64,000 nucleotides of DNA from positions 4,213,961 through 4,277,960 of the forward strand of contig JXTC01000001.1 in NCBI GenBank assembly GCA_002914845.1, given 5' to 3'. The translations under genes and the position numbers were made by a program. Of this stretch, positions 10,869-21,450 are shown piece by piece. Position 1 is the first letter of the stretch. Each line of letters starts with the position of its first letter. Source of the DNA: Trema orientale. Taxonomy: Eukaryota; Streptophyta; Magnoliopsida; Rosales; Cannabaceae. The notes beneath the pieces are model-generated. The model searched no databases, was not told the origin of the DNA, and saw only the letters and a program-made list of their open reading frames with translations.

Positions 10869-13451
10869 TCCAAATCTGTTCTCTATCTTTTTTTCTTTTT
10901 TCTTTTTTTCGTATATATCGTTTCTGTTTTTGCATTAGTTAAGGGTTCTAACTTTATTACTCTAAATGGTTGTTCTCTATATATAAATGAAGTTTTTCTT
11001 TTGCATGATTATCTATAAATGAATTTGAGAGCTTTATTTTATAAGACTGTAATATTCAAGGTGTTTGTGGTGGCCCCACTTGTTCTAGTGTCTTTCTGGG
11101 AGAATTAACCGTTGATTCAGGCTAAAAAAAAAAGCTCAATTTCTCAAAAATTTTCCAGCAAAATGTAGTTACTATTTTGATTTTAAATTAATGACAAGTG
11201 ACAATCTCAAACGCAAACTAGTTCTCTTCTATTGTATTTTTCTTTTCTATTGCGACTCTTTGTTTCTATGTTCCTCATATTTCGAAGAGCTTTTTATTAA
11301 TTTCATATATCTTTGGACTACATAAATGATTTATTTATTTTTTTTAAAAGAAAACTTAAGTGTGGGAATTTGAATTTAGAGCGCTAGGGGTCTTTATTTG
11401 AAGAATGTGTGTACTATACATGCTATGCCAATAATCACACCTCAAAAGTTTAGAAAGTTTAAGTTAGCAATTTCAAAAGCTATATATAATAACTTTTTTC
11501 GAAGCCTTAAAAGTTAGAATTAATTAGTTAAAACAAAATTCTCTTTCTCTTTAAATCCTAGCCTCCATTATCTCTCTCTCGAAAAACCCTGTTATTGTTC
11601 TCACAAGAGGCCAGAGAGGGAGTGCTTTGGTACTCTATCTATGATATTTATAGAAATATGGGGTGAACATATGAATTATGATATTATTTTTTCGGGATAA
11701 AAATGGATTCATCAAAGAAATAATATTAATAAAAACTAAAAAGCTTCAATTATAGTATTATAATTTCAAATTCTTTAAAAGATGAAATAAAAAGTGGATC
11801 ACAAATACAACAACAACAACAAGAATTGTGAGTTACAATAATTCTTCAAAAGAATAAGATAACAAGGACCACTAATAAACAATTATCTTTACCTGCTACT
11901 AGACTGTGTTCTTAATTAGCGGATAGACTATGATTCCAATACTAAATAAGATCTACGCTCGCTGAAAAGAAAACTAATCTGTCCTTATTATAGACCCATA
12001 TCAAAGGAAAAATTCTCATCTTCAAGATCTAATAAATGAAATTTAAAACTCAAACAGATTAAAGATCACGTGGTACAATATCTACTCAAACGTGAGATTA
12101 CAACTAAATCTAAATATGAACTTATTAAAATAAAAAAAAAGATAGAAAAACTCTTCATCTCCGAAAGAGATCAGGAAGGGTAGCAGGGGAGAATGAGAGT
12201 CTTAATTTAATGATTGGTTCTTACTAGAGGGGTTGGTGACATGTTCGCAAGCACTAGTGTGATAAAATGAAAATCTAGTTACTTTGGCACAACTTATAAT
12301 TAGCACAAAGTTTTACAATTATGCTAATATTATATTTGGATTTGTAGTGTTGCGCTCGAAAAAACAAAAAAACAAGACAAAAAAGAGGAAACAAGAATTG
12401 GAAAAACTAAATACGAATTTTCTAATTGCAAATCACATTGACTTTTCAATCCGGTAATATTTTGATATACTTAAGGGACAAATGAAGCCTACGTATTATC
12501 ATATTGTAAGCCTACATATTATGACATCGTAATTGTATAATTATATGATTCAGAAAAGAAGGTGCTAAGCAGTAAGGGTTCCGTTCAGCATTTTTCGTTT
12601 GCCATAATTAACTGTATCGTTATCAAACTTTAACAGCTTTATGATTTTGATTAGAGACTTGAGATCTAAGAAAACCAAATTTCTAGCCGAAAAACATAAA
12701 AAGAAATAGAAATGTATATACTTTACCACATAAAAGGCTGGCTTTAAAAGTAAGAAGCAGTACCACACATGCATATACCAATTATACCCTACTATAAAAT
12801 AAACATTAATTCATTTTTACGTAAAATAATCAACTAATAATATGAAGGCTTAATTATAATATTACACTCGAATTATACCTATTATACTATTTTATTCTTG
12901 GATTTTCAATTTATATAGCAAATTACCCTAGATTATATTATTATTACAACAATAATCTTTTTAATTTGTTATGAGTTGTTAAAGTTTTAAGTGGAATTAA
13001 TCATTTGCAAACTACATAGTTTAATAATTATGATCGAGAACGAGACTTTAACTCCTAGAATTCAATAATAACCAATTAATTATATGTCTTATACATGACT
13101 GCTTTCCGTTAAAAACCTAATAGTTTGTACAAATATGAACTATGGCTGCAACAGTTGTATAATTCCATGACTGCAACAGTTTTATAATTTTTAGTAATCT
13201 ACTGTGTAATTTAAATTTGTAGTCTAGCCTAAGCCAAAGATACCAAATTGTATGCTTTGTAAATAACTCATATTTTCGTTAAAAATCTAACAGTTGGCGG
13301 CAAAAGCCATTCCTGAAACAATTACATGATTCATGGCATAATATACTATGTATGTCGAAAATTTGGGGTCAATGTAGTGCAACAAGTATAATTTATGGAC
13401 TATTTATGTAATTAATTTACTATAATATGGAAAAAGTAGCTTAATCTTTAA
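10869..13451. other. Intergenic AT-rich DNA; possible old fold-back at 12.85-13.44 kb
   Basis: No gene recognised. A 69-codon minus-strand frame at 12565-12774 is hydrophobic and AT-driven. Between about 12850 and 13435 the two ends are loosely complementary (GGCTTAATTATAATATTACA against GATTAAGC… read from the right) and short internal motifs repeat (TGCAACAGTTRTATAATT, CCGTTAAAAAYCTAA), suggesting an old inverted-repeat element. I could not find a target duplication. Confidence 0.35.
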
Positions 13452-14074
13452 GGCCCCATTTGGCACATGGGATTGGGACTAGGATTAGGATAAATAGTCC
13501 CAATCCCATGTTTGGGAACAATTGTTGACTGGATTAATAGTCTGTTGACTAAAACATAATCCAATGTGTGTAGGATAAATAATCCTTACTAAAATGGTGG
13601 GATTAGTTATCCTGGGATTATTTTTCACTCATTTTTCATTCTTATTTTTCACTTTACTACTTTTTATTTTATTTTATATTTGGATAGAATTACTTTACTA
13701 CTTTTCATTTTATTTTATTTTTGGATGGAATTAGTTTACTACTTTGTATTCTTTATTTATTGTAAAAGGGTGGACGACTAAGAAAGTATAAAAAGTTAAT
13801 AATTTTTGAATAAGATTGATCAGTTTATAGGGGAAAATTATGCTTTCTCTATGTATAGGAAATGTTTTCAAAAAAAAAAAAAAAAAGTGTATAGGAAAGA
13901 GGCATGCGATTTTTGTGGTCCAATCATTTAATTTCTAATTTTTATTTTTTTTAAAATTTGTCCAATCCGATAGTGTACCAAACGTAGTATCCAATCCAGC
14001 ATAATCTAAACCAGTCTAGTCTAATCCAATCCAGTCCACTTAATCCAATCCAATCCCACGTCCCAAACAGGGCC
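13452..14074. mobile_element. Tourist/Harbinger-like element with TAA target duplication
   Basis: The left end GGCCCCATTTGGCACATGGG matches, read from the right, GGCCCTGTTTGGGACGTGGG, and both are followed by ATTGG. TAA flanks each side (13449-13451 and 14075-14077). The arms repeat GATTGG/CCAATC and TAATCC motifs. The element is 623 bp and has no transposase, so it is non-autonomous. Confidence 0.8.
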
Positions 14075-14079
14075 TAAAA

Positions 14080-14222
14080 TAGTGCTAGGGATTCCACCTA
14101 ATTTACCACTTTTTTAATACCACCTAATATGACAAATAAGTTGTCATAATTTAACTGTTGAATTAAAATTTATCACAAATAGGTTGAATATTATTTACCA
14201 CGTGTATAGTAACAAATCATAT
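14080..14222. mobile_element. MITE fragment related to the element at 28.3 kb
   Basis: In reverse complement this segment matches the right two thirds of 28283-28475, sharing GGTGGTATTAAAAAAGTG-like, CAACTTATTTG and ATTTGTYAYTATAC blocks. It is cut off by the gypsy-derived fragment that begins at about 14223. Confidence 0.55.
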
Positions 14223-14223
14223 T

Positions 14224-14439
14224 GATGAGGACACAGCAAGTACGAGAGCTTGGAATGCGGATCCTATTCAAGTTCCTATTGGTCCAGTTACAAGAGCACG
14301 TGTAAAGAAATTCCAAAATATATTAAGTGGGCTGATTCGAAGGATTTGGGCTCAATCATGCACATGGAGGCCCATTGATGGAGATGAACAAATTTTTAAG
14401 TCCATAACAAGCTTGATTCAAGTTCAAGAAAGTCCATAG
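14224..14439 (+). pseudogene. C-terminal tail of a Ty3/gypsy polyprotein
   Basis: An open frame of 71 codons ending in TAG, with no start. It contains PIQVPIGPVTRARVKKFQ followed by a basic/amphipathic stretch and IDGDEQIF. The GPxTRARxKxF motif is characteristic of the end of plant gypsy-type polyproteins, after the integrase. Upstream reverse transcriptase and integrase are absent, so this is a 3' remnant. It points to a plus-strand insertion whose 3' UTR and LTR would follow. Confidence 0.65.
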
Positions 14440-15060
14440 GCACATATAGGAAGGAAAATCTGATTTGTGAAAGCTTGAATGCCAAGTCATATCTTACTTT
14501 CTTATTTTGGTTATTTTAGGTGTAAATTGGTAGTTTCCTAAAACGATTTATTTGCTTGTTTCCTATCTTTTATGGGGCGTGTAATAGGCTGAAAATTAAG
14601 GGATAAAAATCAGATTGATTCCCTTTTAATTGAGGCCGAATTCAGCTTAGTATTTAGGGTTATTTTCCTACTTTCCTTTTCTGGTTTGGGTAGGTTATTT
14701 TTAGGCGTTTTTGGAGTGTTTAGGACTGATATTTTTGTGGCTTAAGGCCTATATATTGTACACTTTTCATTCAATTAGAACATATTACAATTCATTAAAA
14801 TTGAGAGCAATTTTTTTTTGGTTCTTTGAGAACTTATTCGAACTTATCAGATTTCTCTGTGACGTTTATCCCTTGACTTATTAATCGAGTTTTTCATCCT
14901 TAATTGTGGCATCTTCCTTTATATCAAGGTTCATATCTCTTCATAGGTGTTGGGTTGAGGTTTTCCATCCGAATCTGATTGTAGAACAGCCCTAGGCATC
15001 TTTCTTGTTTCGAGTTTCGTTACAAGTTGGCGGGATTCATATCACATATGCCACATGATG
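14440..15060 (+). mobile_element. Probable gypsy 3' UTR/LTR remnant
   Basis: Non-coding sequence following the polyprotein tail. It holds a TATATATTGTAC promoter-like site at about 14750, then TTCATTCAATTAGAACATATT and a CT-rich downstream region, an arrangement common to plant LTR promoters and their R/U5 parts. Exact LTR ends cannot be set because the partner LTR is not in the window. Confidence 0.4.
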
Positions 15061-15539
15061 CGGTTTTAAAAAGGTGGGAATCAAGGGATATAAGGTGAGA
15101 TGTTTAGCATTATTCATTTTTAAAATGATTAGTTTGGTATTATGATGCCATGTTGTGAATAAGAAGCAGATGTGAAAAAAAAATTAGCAATCTTCTTCAT
15201 CCTCTTTTTCTTTTGGTTGTTGTTTGGTTACTTATGATAGTTCGTTTTTTTTTTTTTTTGTGAAGCTAAAACTGATTGGTAAGACTATCTTGAAGGACTT
15301 TAATGAGCTTCTGGCCAAATAATTAATTTTGCTAGGTCAGCTTTATCCTATAGTCCAAATGTTGAGGCTGTTTTGAAAGAAGTAATTAGATTGTATTAAG
15401 TTTTTAAACGAGCATTTCTCTTGATAAATATTTAAGGTTGCTGACTCTTGTCGGTTGTAATAAATGGTCAACTTTTGATTGGATGAAGGACTATTTGTAG
15501 AGTAAAATAAGAGGCACAATTTTTTCTGTTGGTGGTTAA

Positions 15540-17108
15540 GAGGTGTTGATTAAATCTGAATCCGTTCTTATGTATATAACAAGTGTTTTTAAGCTCGTTG
15601 TCACCTTATGCAACAAGCTAAAATCTCTCATTACAAAATTTTATTCAGGTGGTAGGTTAGGGACTTTACGATTTTCAACGAGGCTCTAGTTGTGAAACAA
15701 GGATGGAGAATAATGCATTATCTCTCTTCCTTGATGGCTTCGGTTTTCAAAGGGAAATATTCCTAGTTCTGATTTTTTTCAGCAGATGTGGGATTGGTTT
15801 CTTCTTATGCTTAGTACAGTGTTGTTTGGGGTGCTAGTCTCCTTAAGAAAGGTGTTCATTGGTGAGTTAGGAATGAGACTAAAATTATGTTGTTCAATAG
15901 TCCTTGGCTCCTACACCCTCCACTTTAAACCTATTACGCTTGTGAATGGTGGCGGCTCTGATAGTTGTGTTGTGGCTAATTAATTCTGAAGAAGAAATGG
16001 AATACCAACTTTATAGATATTAAGTGTATTTCTTTAAGTGAGTATCTGATTGAAAATAAGTTAGCATTATAATCCTAAGTCTTTACTCTGTTAGACATGA
16101 GTACAAAGCTTTATCTATGGACTCAGATGTGGATACAAGCTCTTCTTCTTAGTCGGCTGATAGGTTCTGGTAGAAGTGTCTGTAAAGCCTCAAAAAGTTC
16201 CAACTAAGGTGATTTTTTTATTTTTGGAAATTATTTCTTAATATTCTTCCTACTCAAATTACTTTGAAAATTCATCATGCTGATATCTCCTTGGTGTCAA
16301 GTTGAAAACAAGAAGGATTTTTATGCTTTTTCAAGCTAGTTGGAATATGGTCTAACTCTTGTTTTTGGGTTGTTCTCTCAAGATTTGAAGATTTTCCTTG
16401 TTTTATGTGTGTAAACATATTCCTAGAGATGACTTAGCTCTCTTTTGTAAGGTATTTGGTATGCTAAACATGTTTCTTTTCAAAAATAGAATTAAATACT
16501 TTTAGAGATCTTAGAAAAAGTTGGGAGTTTCTTATCTGAATTTTAGGAATGCTATAAAATAGAAACTCATTCTCCAAATTGTGGCTCTGAAACGGTTTTG
16601 AGGTTGAAACCTCCTAATGTTGGTTTTTTTAAAGTTGAATAGTCAATGCTACTCTTTTTGAGGTGATTGATATGTTATAAAGACTGGAGTGACTATTCGT
16701 CATAGCAAATACAGGTCCTTTAGTGTGCTGCCTCAAATTAACTAATGTCTACACTCCATATATTATTGAACTTTTGAATTTTAGAGAAGGATTCCAATTT
16801 GCTATTAATAATAGCATGGCTGAATGCGATACTTCTAATGCCATTTACACGATTCAATTTGATGTAGCTGCTAGTTTTGAAGAGTCTATCATCTTAGACA
16901 TTAAGAATCCTATTTCTCTTCTTGGAAATTGTTATTCTATTTTAGGCCTGGGAATATTACTGCTCATTCCCTTGATTGCCAAGTTATCTCTTAGATCCAT
17001 AAAAGATGATCAACTTTAGTTGGATGAGTTTTCGATTTGTATTTCAGATGTAATTCATATATATTCTGCCTATATTCAATAAAATTTCTAACTTTCCCAT
17101 AAAAAAAA
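15540..17108 (+). pseudogene. Decayed LINE (non-LTR retrotransposon), C-terminal half of ORF2
   Basis: Reading across frames and stops shows landmarks of plant LINE ORF2 in order. At about 15.68-15.75 kb there is the …NEAL…KQGWRI… segment that follows the reverse transcriptase. At 15.82-15.95 kb comes …GVHW-VRN-TKI…FNSPWL. At 16.17-16.27 kb is the zinc-binding zf-RVT region (W-KCL-KL-KVPTKV, FIWKLFLNILPTQ). At 16.6-17.0 kb is an RNase H-like tail (LKPPNVGFFKVE… ELLNFREGFQFAI). The region ends with AATAAAATTTC and an A-run at about 17100. Many stops and frameshifts make it inactive. Confidence 0.75.
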
Positions 17109-17772
17109 TTAAATTCTAAATTTAGCCGCTTGTTTAAGTAATTTACGTAAAGGAGGATGTCTTCTTTTTCGAAGGAACAAAAAATAGGAATATTTTGGTT
17201 GATTTCAAATAAGTTTTTTTAAACTAATATTCAATTCTTCTTTCCTCTTAGCCTTGATTTGGATGGTGTTGAATAAGTCTAATATTGTATATTTAATTGG
17301 ATTTAATTTTTACTTTGGAGGGTTTGAACATCATTGTTAGGGCTATTTCCAACTGTCAATATGTCATCACTACTTTTAGAATGAGACAATAAGCCAATCG
17401 TGAAGTTGAGAAAGGGAAAGCTAGAGATAGAGAGGCATGGCTGAGATAACTTGATTTTCTCCTGTGAAATATTTGCGTCAATGCCTATTAAAATAAAATG
17501 TAAAAGAAAGAATTTATATACGACAATTATTCTTTTTTCTCTTACAGCTAAAAGGACTAAAGGGAAAAATAAAATTAACATTCCTTATTTATACGGAAAT
17601 TACAATGACAACTATGCAAAATATAAGTACATGCATGGCACCTCACGGGACTCAACAAATAGGATTGAATATCCATAAAATTTTCACAAATATCTACCTT
17701 ATTCACTTTAAATAGAATAATTAATTGTTTGAGGATTTATAATTTCTACATAAACTATTAAGCAGAATAAAA
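17109..17772. other. Intergenic, no gene recognised
   Basis: AT-rich spacer between the LINE tail and a fold-back element. Overlapping frames on both strands at 17.30-17.68 kb give no recognisable domain and are best treated as chance. Confidence 0.4.
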
Positions 17773-18142
17773 GGGTTAATTGAAAAAAAAAAACCCTTAA
17801 AGTTTGGCCTTTTCGCAATTTAAACACTGTATTTTAGTTGCTAAAAAAAAATCTCACATTTTGAAGATCATAAAATTTGTACCCTGCCTCCATATTTTTA
17901 CAAATTTATTTCCCCAAAAATTGCGAATCAAGACTCAAAAAATGTTATTATTATTATTATTATTTCCAAATAGTTAAAATATAGTCATTTGGACGAACAT
18001 AAATTGGTAAAAATATAGACGTAAGTACAAATTTTTTGAATTTCAGAATATGAGGGTATTATTTGTTACCGAAACTAAAATATAAGGTTTAAATTACAAA
18101 AATATCAAATTTCAAAATTTTTTTTTTGGGTAGTTAACTCAC
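17773..18142. mobile_element. Fold-back Mutator-type MITE, GGGTTAATTG family
   Basis: About 370 bp with diverged inverted arms: GGGTTAATTG, an A-run, CCCTTAAAGTTTGG at the left, and the complementary …AAACTAAAATATAAGGTTTAAATTAC… at the right. Flanking 9-mers AGAATAAAA (17764-17772) and ATAATAAAA (18143-18151) match at 8 of 9 positions. It resembles the better preserved copy at 59518-59870. Non-coding. Confidence 0.5.
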
Positions 18143-20160
18143 ATAATAAAATTACCAAATTGGTGATTTTTGAGAATCTTGTGAGTGCGATGGGACTTGG
18201 AAAACTGTGTAGATAGAATTATTTTGTGGTTGTATATGTAGGAGCCACATTCTTTTCTACTCCCGCAAAGGGTCAAATGTAAAGACGAATGATTGTCCAT
18301 TTTGTTGGCGCATATTTTCCGAGTAATCCTGTCATTATTTCGCCAATAGAATTTATATTATCACAAAGACCTTTATCCACTTTTGTAATGAGACTTTCTA
18401 GTACTTGTGGCCCTAATTTCATGTCAAAAAGTAACGTACCTTGAAAAACTCCCAAATAATTGTGCCGTTGATTTGCCAAATTGTCACAAATGGTCAGGTA
18501 CTGAGTACATTCCCACAATCCCACTCATTTTATCTTCTGCTAGATAATCAAATGTTTCCAATTAATTTCATTTTCTCGCATTATTGAGGGTCTTGTTTTA
18601 CATCACCCCCCCCTCTCTTCGAACAGATAGAAATTATTTTCTCCAAGTATTATCAAAGATCTCTGTGTTTTGAACACAGGAAAAGAAAATAGCAAAAACC
18701 CATGCATTATCTTTTCTTTTTCCCCTCTACTAATTTAACCTCGTGTTCATAAATATTTATTAATCCACAATGAGAAAAAATAGCAAAACAAAAGGGTTTA
18801 GAAAATGATGAGACTAAAATAAAATCTGAATTATCACTTCATAATTTCACTAATTGCGTGAGAAGTTCACAAAATTTATATTTAGAATATAAGTAAATAC
18901 ATTAATAGATAGAAAAAAGTCTCTTATTTATGTTCTCACCACAAATTGGTAAACATGGTACTATTATTTCCTAAATGGAAGGTTCTATAAGATTGTATAG
19001 TTACTATTATAGTCACATTGACTTCTAATAATGTAGTTCCTGATTTATATCTCACATTCCCCAGCGGAATATTAAAAAATCAAAATAAATAAAAGGAAGA
19101 TAAAAGAACACAAAACTTGCGCGAACACAAAACTTGCGCTTAAGCATATCCACCATATTATTCTCATTTTCTTTTTCGAAGGAAAATTGTCACTAGTCCT
19201 ATACTAACATTCCTCTAAACTTAGGCATATAAACAGGATGCTTGAAACTACAACTACAATAAAAAGAAAGAAAGACAGATAAAGAAAGAACAAAGAATAT
19301 AAACCAGTGGGTAGCCAGTCCTTAAAAAAATGGATTTTACTGTACTTTTTAATATTATTAAAGTGTGAGATATTTTAGTAGATTCTGTGTGCTAAATAAT
19401 GAGATTAGAGAGTGAAAAAGAAAGTGGTATTAAGCTTTTAATAACGCTTTCTACAAAAATACTCTTGAAAAATCGTTTTACCCCAAAATAAATACTAGGA
19501 AATGAACTTTTATAGTAGTGTTTTGTGATAAAACGATCTTTTTTATGACCCTTTTTTAAAGTAATTTTTCTATGATTACCTTTATTGTTACAGTTTTGGA
19601 ATTGATCAAAAAAACCCTTCGGACAACAACAAAGAGAGGAGAGAGACTTGTTAGAAAGTAAAATAAAAAACCCAACTTCTATAAACCCTATTTTCACTCT
19701 CTATTTTGTCCGGGAGTTCATTTTCAGGGAGAAAAATGTGGAAAATAATATTCGAAATGATCATTGGATTAGTGACCATTTTATACATCATTATTCTAGA
19801 TTTGAAAAAAAAGGGGTACTTTTACTACAAAAAGGCATCATTTAATCTGTTAGAAATATTACCTAGTCAGTTGCAATCATAATTAACCTTTTTATGGAAA
19901 AAAGAAGCGTGTACCTCAAATTTCTTCCAAAAAAGCCAAAAGAATGCTGATGAAAATAACATTTTTTCTTTACCACAGTTAACTTTTGAAGTTTTTTATA
20001 ATATTCACAAAAAAAAAGTTGTAGAATAAGATTCGAATCTTATACCAAAAGAGTCCCAACTTTTAATTGTAGTCGCAATATTTGGCCGATGCCTCAATAC
20101 CCCGAAAATACCAATTTGATCAATTTTACCAACATGGTCAATTTTGTGCGATGATGGAGT
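18143..20160. other. Intergenic; one unassigned minus-strand frame at 18273-18524
   Basis: No gene is recognised. The 83-codon minus-strand frame at 18273-18524 has less AT-driven composition than its surroundings (it begins MGLWECTQYLTICDN) but matches no family I know, and may be an exon fragment. At about 20020-20055 the string ATTCGAATCTTATACCAAA matches the arm of the MITE at 58577-58734, so a fragment of that family lies here. Confidence 0.35.
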
Positions 20161-20169
20161 TTTTTGTAT

Positions 20170-20336
20170 GAGGAATACTAGCTGCACTCTCTCAGTCTCA
20201 CTGTTTGACACATGAATTCTACTATAATTTATTGTGTTATTAAAATATTAAACTGAATAGTATAATTCATATGTCAGACTGTAAGACTAGAGAGTATAAA
20301 AGAGAATGAGAAAGAAAGTTTATTTAGTATTCCTCG
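20170..20336. mobile_element. 167-bp inverted-repeat MITE with 9-bp target duplication
   Basis: Ends GAGGAATACTA at the left and (C)GAGGAATACTA read from the right; the arms continue with CTCTCTCAGTCTCACTGTTTGAC against a diverged complement. Perfect 9-bp duplications TTTTTGTAT flank it (20161-20169, 20337-20345). The 9-bp size suggests mobilisation by a Mutator-like transposase. Confidence 0.75.
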
Positions 20337-20449
20337 TTTTTGTATTGACTCCAGTGCCCCAAGTTTTGGGACTGATTCGACAAAATCTATGTACTTTTTC
20401 AAAACTAATATAGTAATTTTTTTTATTTTATAGAAAGGGTATAAGTTCA

Positions 20450-20695
20450 CCTAAATTATTAGAGTAGTTAAAAAAAATTCTAATATACAATTGATACAAA
20501 TAATTAACATCTGATTTTAAAAAATTGACCTATTTTTGTGTATGAATTTTTTGTTAGGTACATTTAAAAATAGATCAATTTAGTAGTAACATAAACTAAT
20601 TTACTAGATCAACTTTTAAAAGTGAATCATGTTTTAATTTTTTTTTATATATTGGTTGCATATTAAATTTTTTATTAGTAGTGAACAACCCCAAA
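20450..20695. repeat. AT-rich inverted repeat (probable fold-back element)
   Basis: The left half (GTTCACC…TTCTAATATACAATTGATAC…ATTGACCTATTTTTG) is complementary, with mismatches, to the right half (…AAATAGATCAATTTAG…TATATTGGTTGCATATTAAA…GTGAAC). No clear target duplication; non-coding. Confidence 0.5.
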
Positions 20696-21237
20696 TATAA
20701 AAATAGTTTCTAATGTCAAAATACATTTCATGCCAAAAAATCACGACATACCCTAATAGCTAATTTTTTTTAAGAGCTTTGCTTTAATTCACTTTCATCG
20801 AACAATACCCAAAATCACGGAAAAAAAAAAAAAAAACGTTTTTCTTACTCCGTGTTTAATATAACAAATCACTTTGAGGACCTATATTTATATTTGATGG
20901 GAATTAATTTGGCCAACTGCATTTTTTATTAACTTTTCCTTATTTCATTTTCTTGATTCCAATTTCACAAGGTTTGGATTAGAACTCTATTTAATGACAT
21001 TAAATTTCTTGTGTAGTTCATTACCAAAAAAAAGAAAAACGAAAATCTTGTATAGTTGATTAACTATTATCATTTCAAATAAATAAATATAAAAATAAGA
21101 CGTGTTCCACTCTTTCTTCTTCTTCATTTTTTTTTCCCGAATTTTTGTGGGATTTATTTAGTGTATCAGTTTTTTTTACTAAAATCTTTATATACTTTGT
21201 GTAGTGTATTGGATGTTTCTGTTTAAGATTAAAAAAA

Positions 21238-21450
21238 AAAAAAAAAGGAAAATGCAGAGGGAACTGAAAAGGTAGTTCCATTGTCTGCATGCAGGAGTTG
21301 GAGATATTTCCAAGTCCCTTTTGTCTGTTTATTTCCTCTCGAGCTTATGAACGTTATCAATGGAGGGTATGTTTGGTCTTTCCCACCCAAAATTCTCACA
21401 CAAAATACTCAACTCAGCTCCATCTCCTCCTCCTCCAACCATTCATGTAA
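21238..21450 (+). promoter_or_regulatory. Probable 5' UTR and first-exon region of the PPR gene
   Basis: This segment is less AT-rich than its flanks and contains an alternative strong donor, CAT|GTAAGT, at 21446-21447, about 80 bp downstream of the donor used in the proposed first coding exon (21367). The later donor would put the next exon out of frame with ATG 21347, so alternative 5' splicing or a different initiator is possible. Confidence 0.4.

Noticed and set aside
14440..15060. A complete LTR with defined ends
   Set aside because: TATA-like and leader-like features are present, but without the partner LTR or a clear TG…CA pair and duplication the ends would be guesses.
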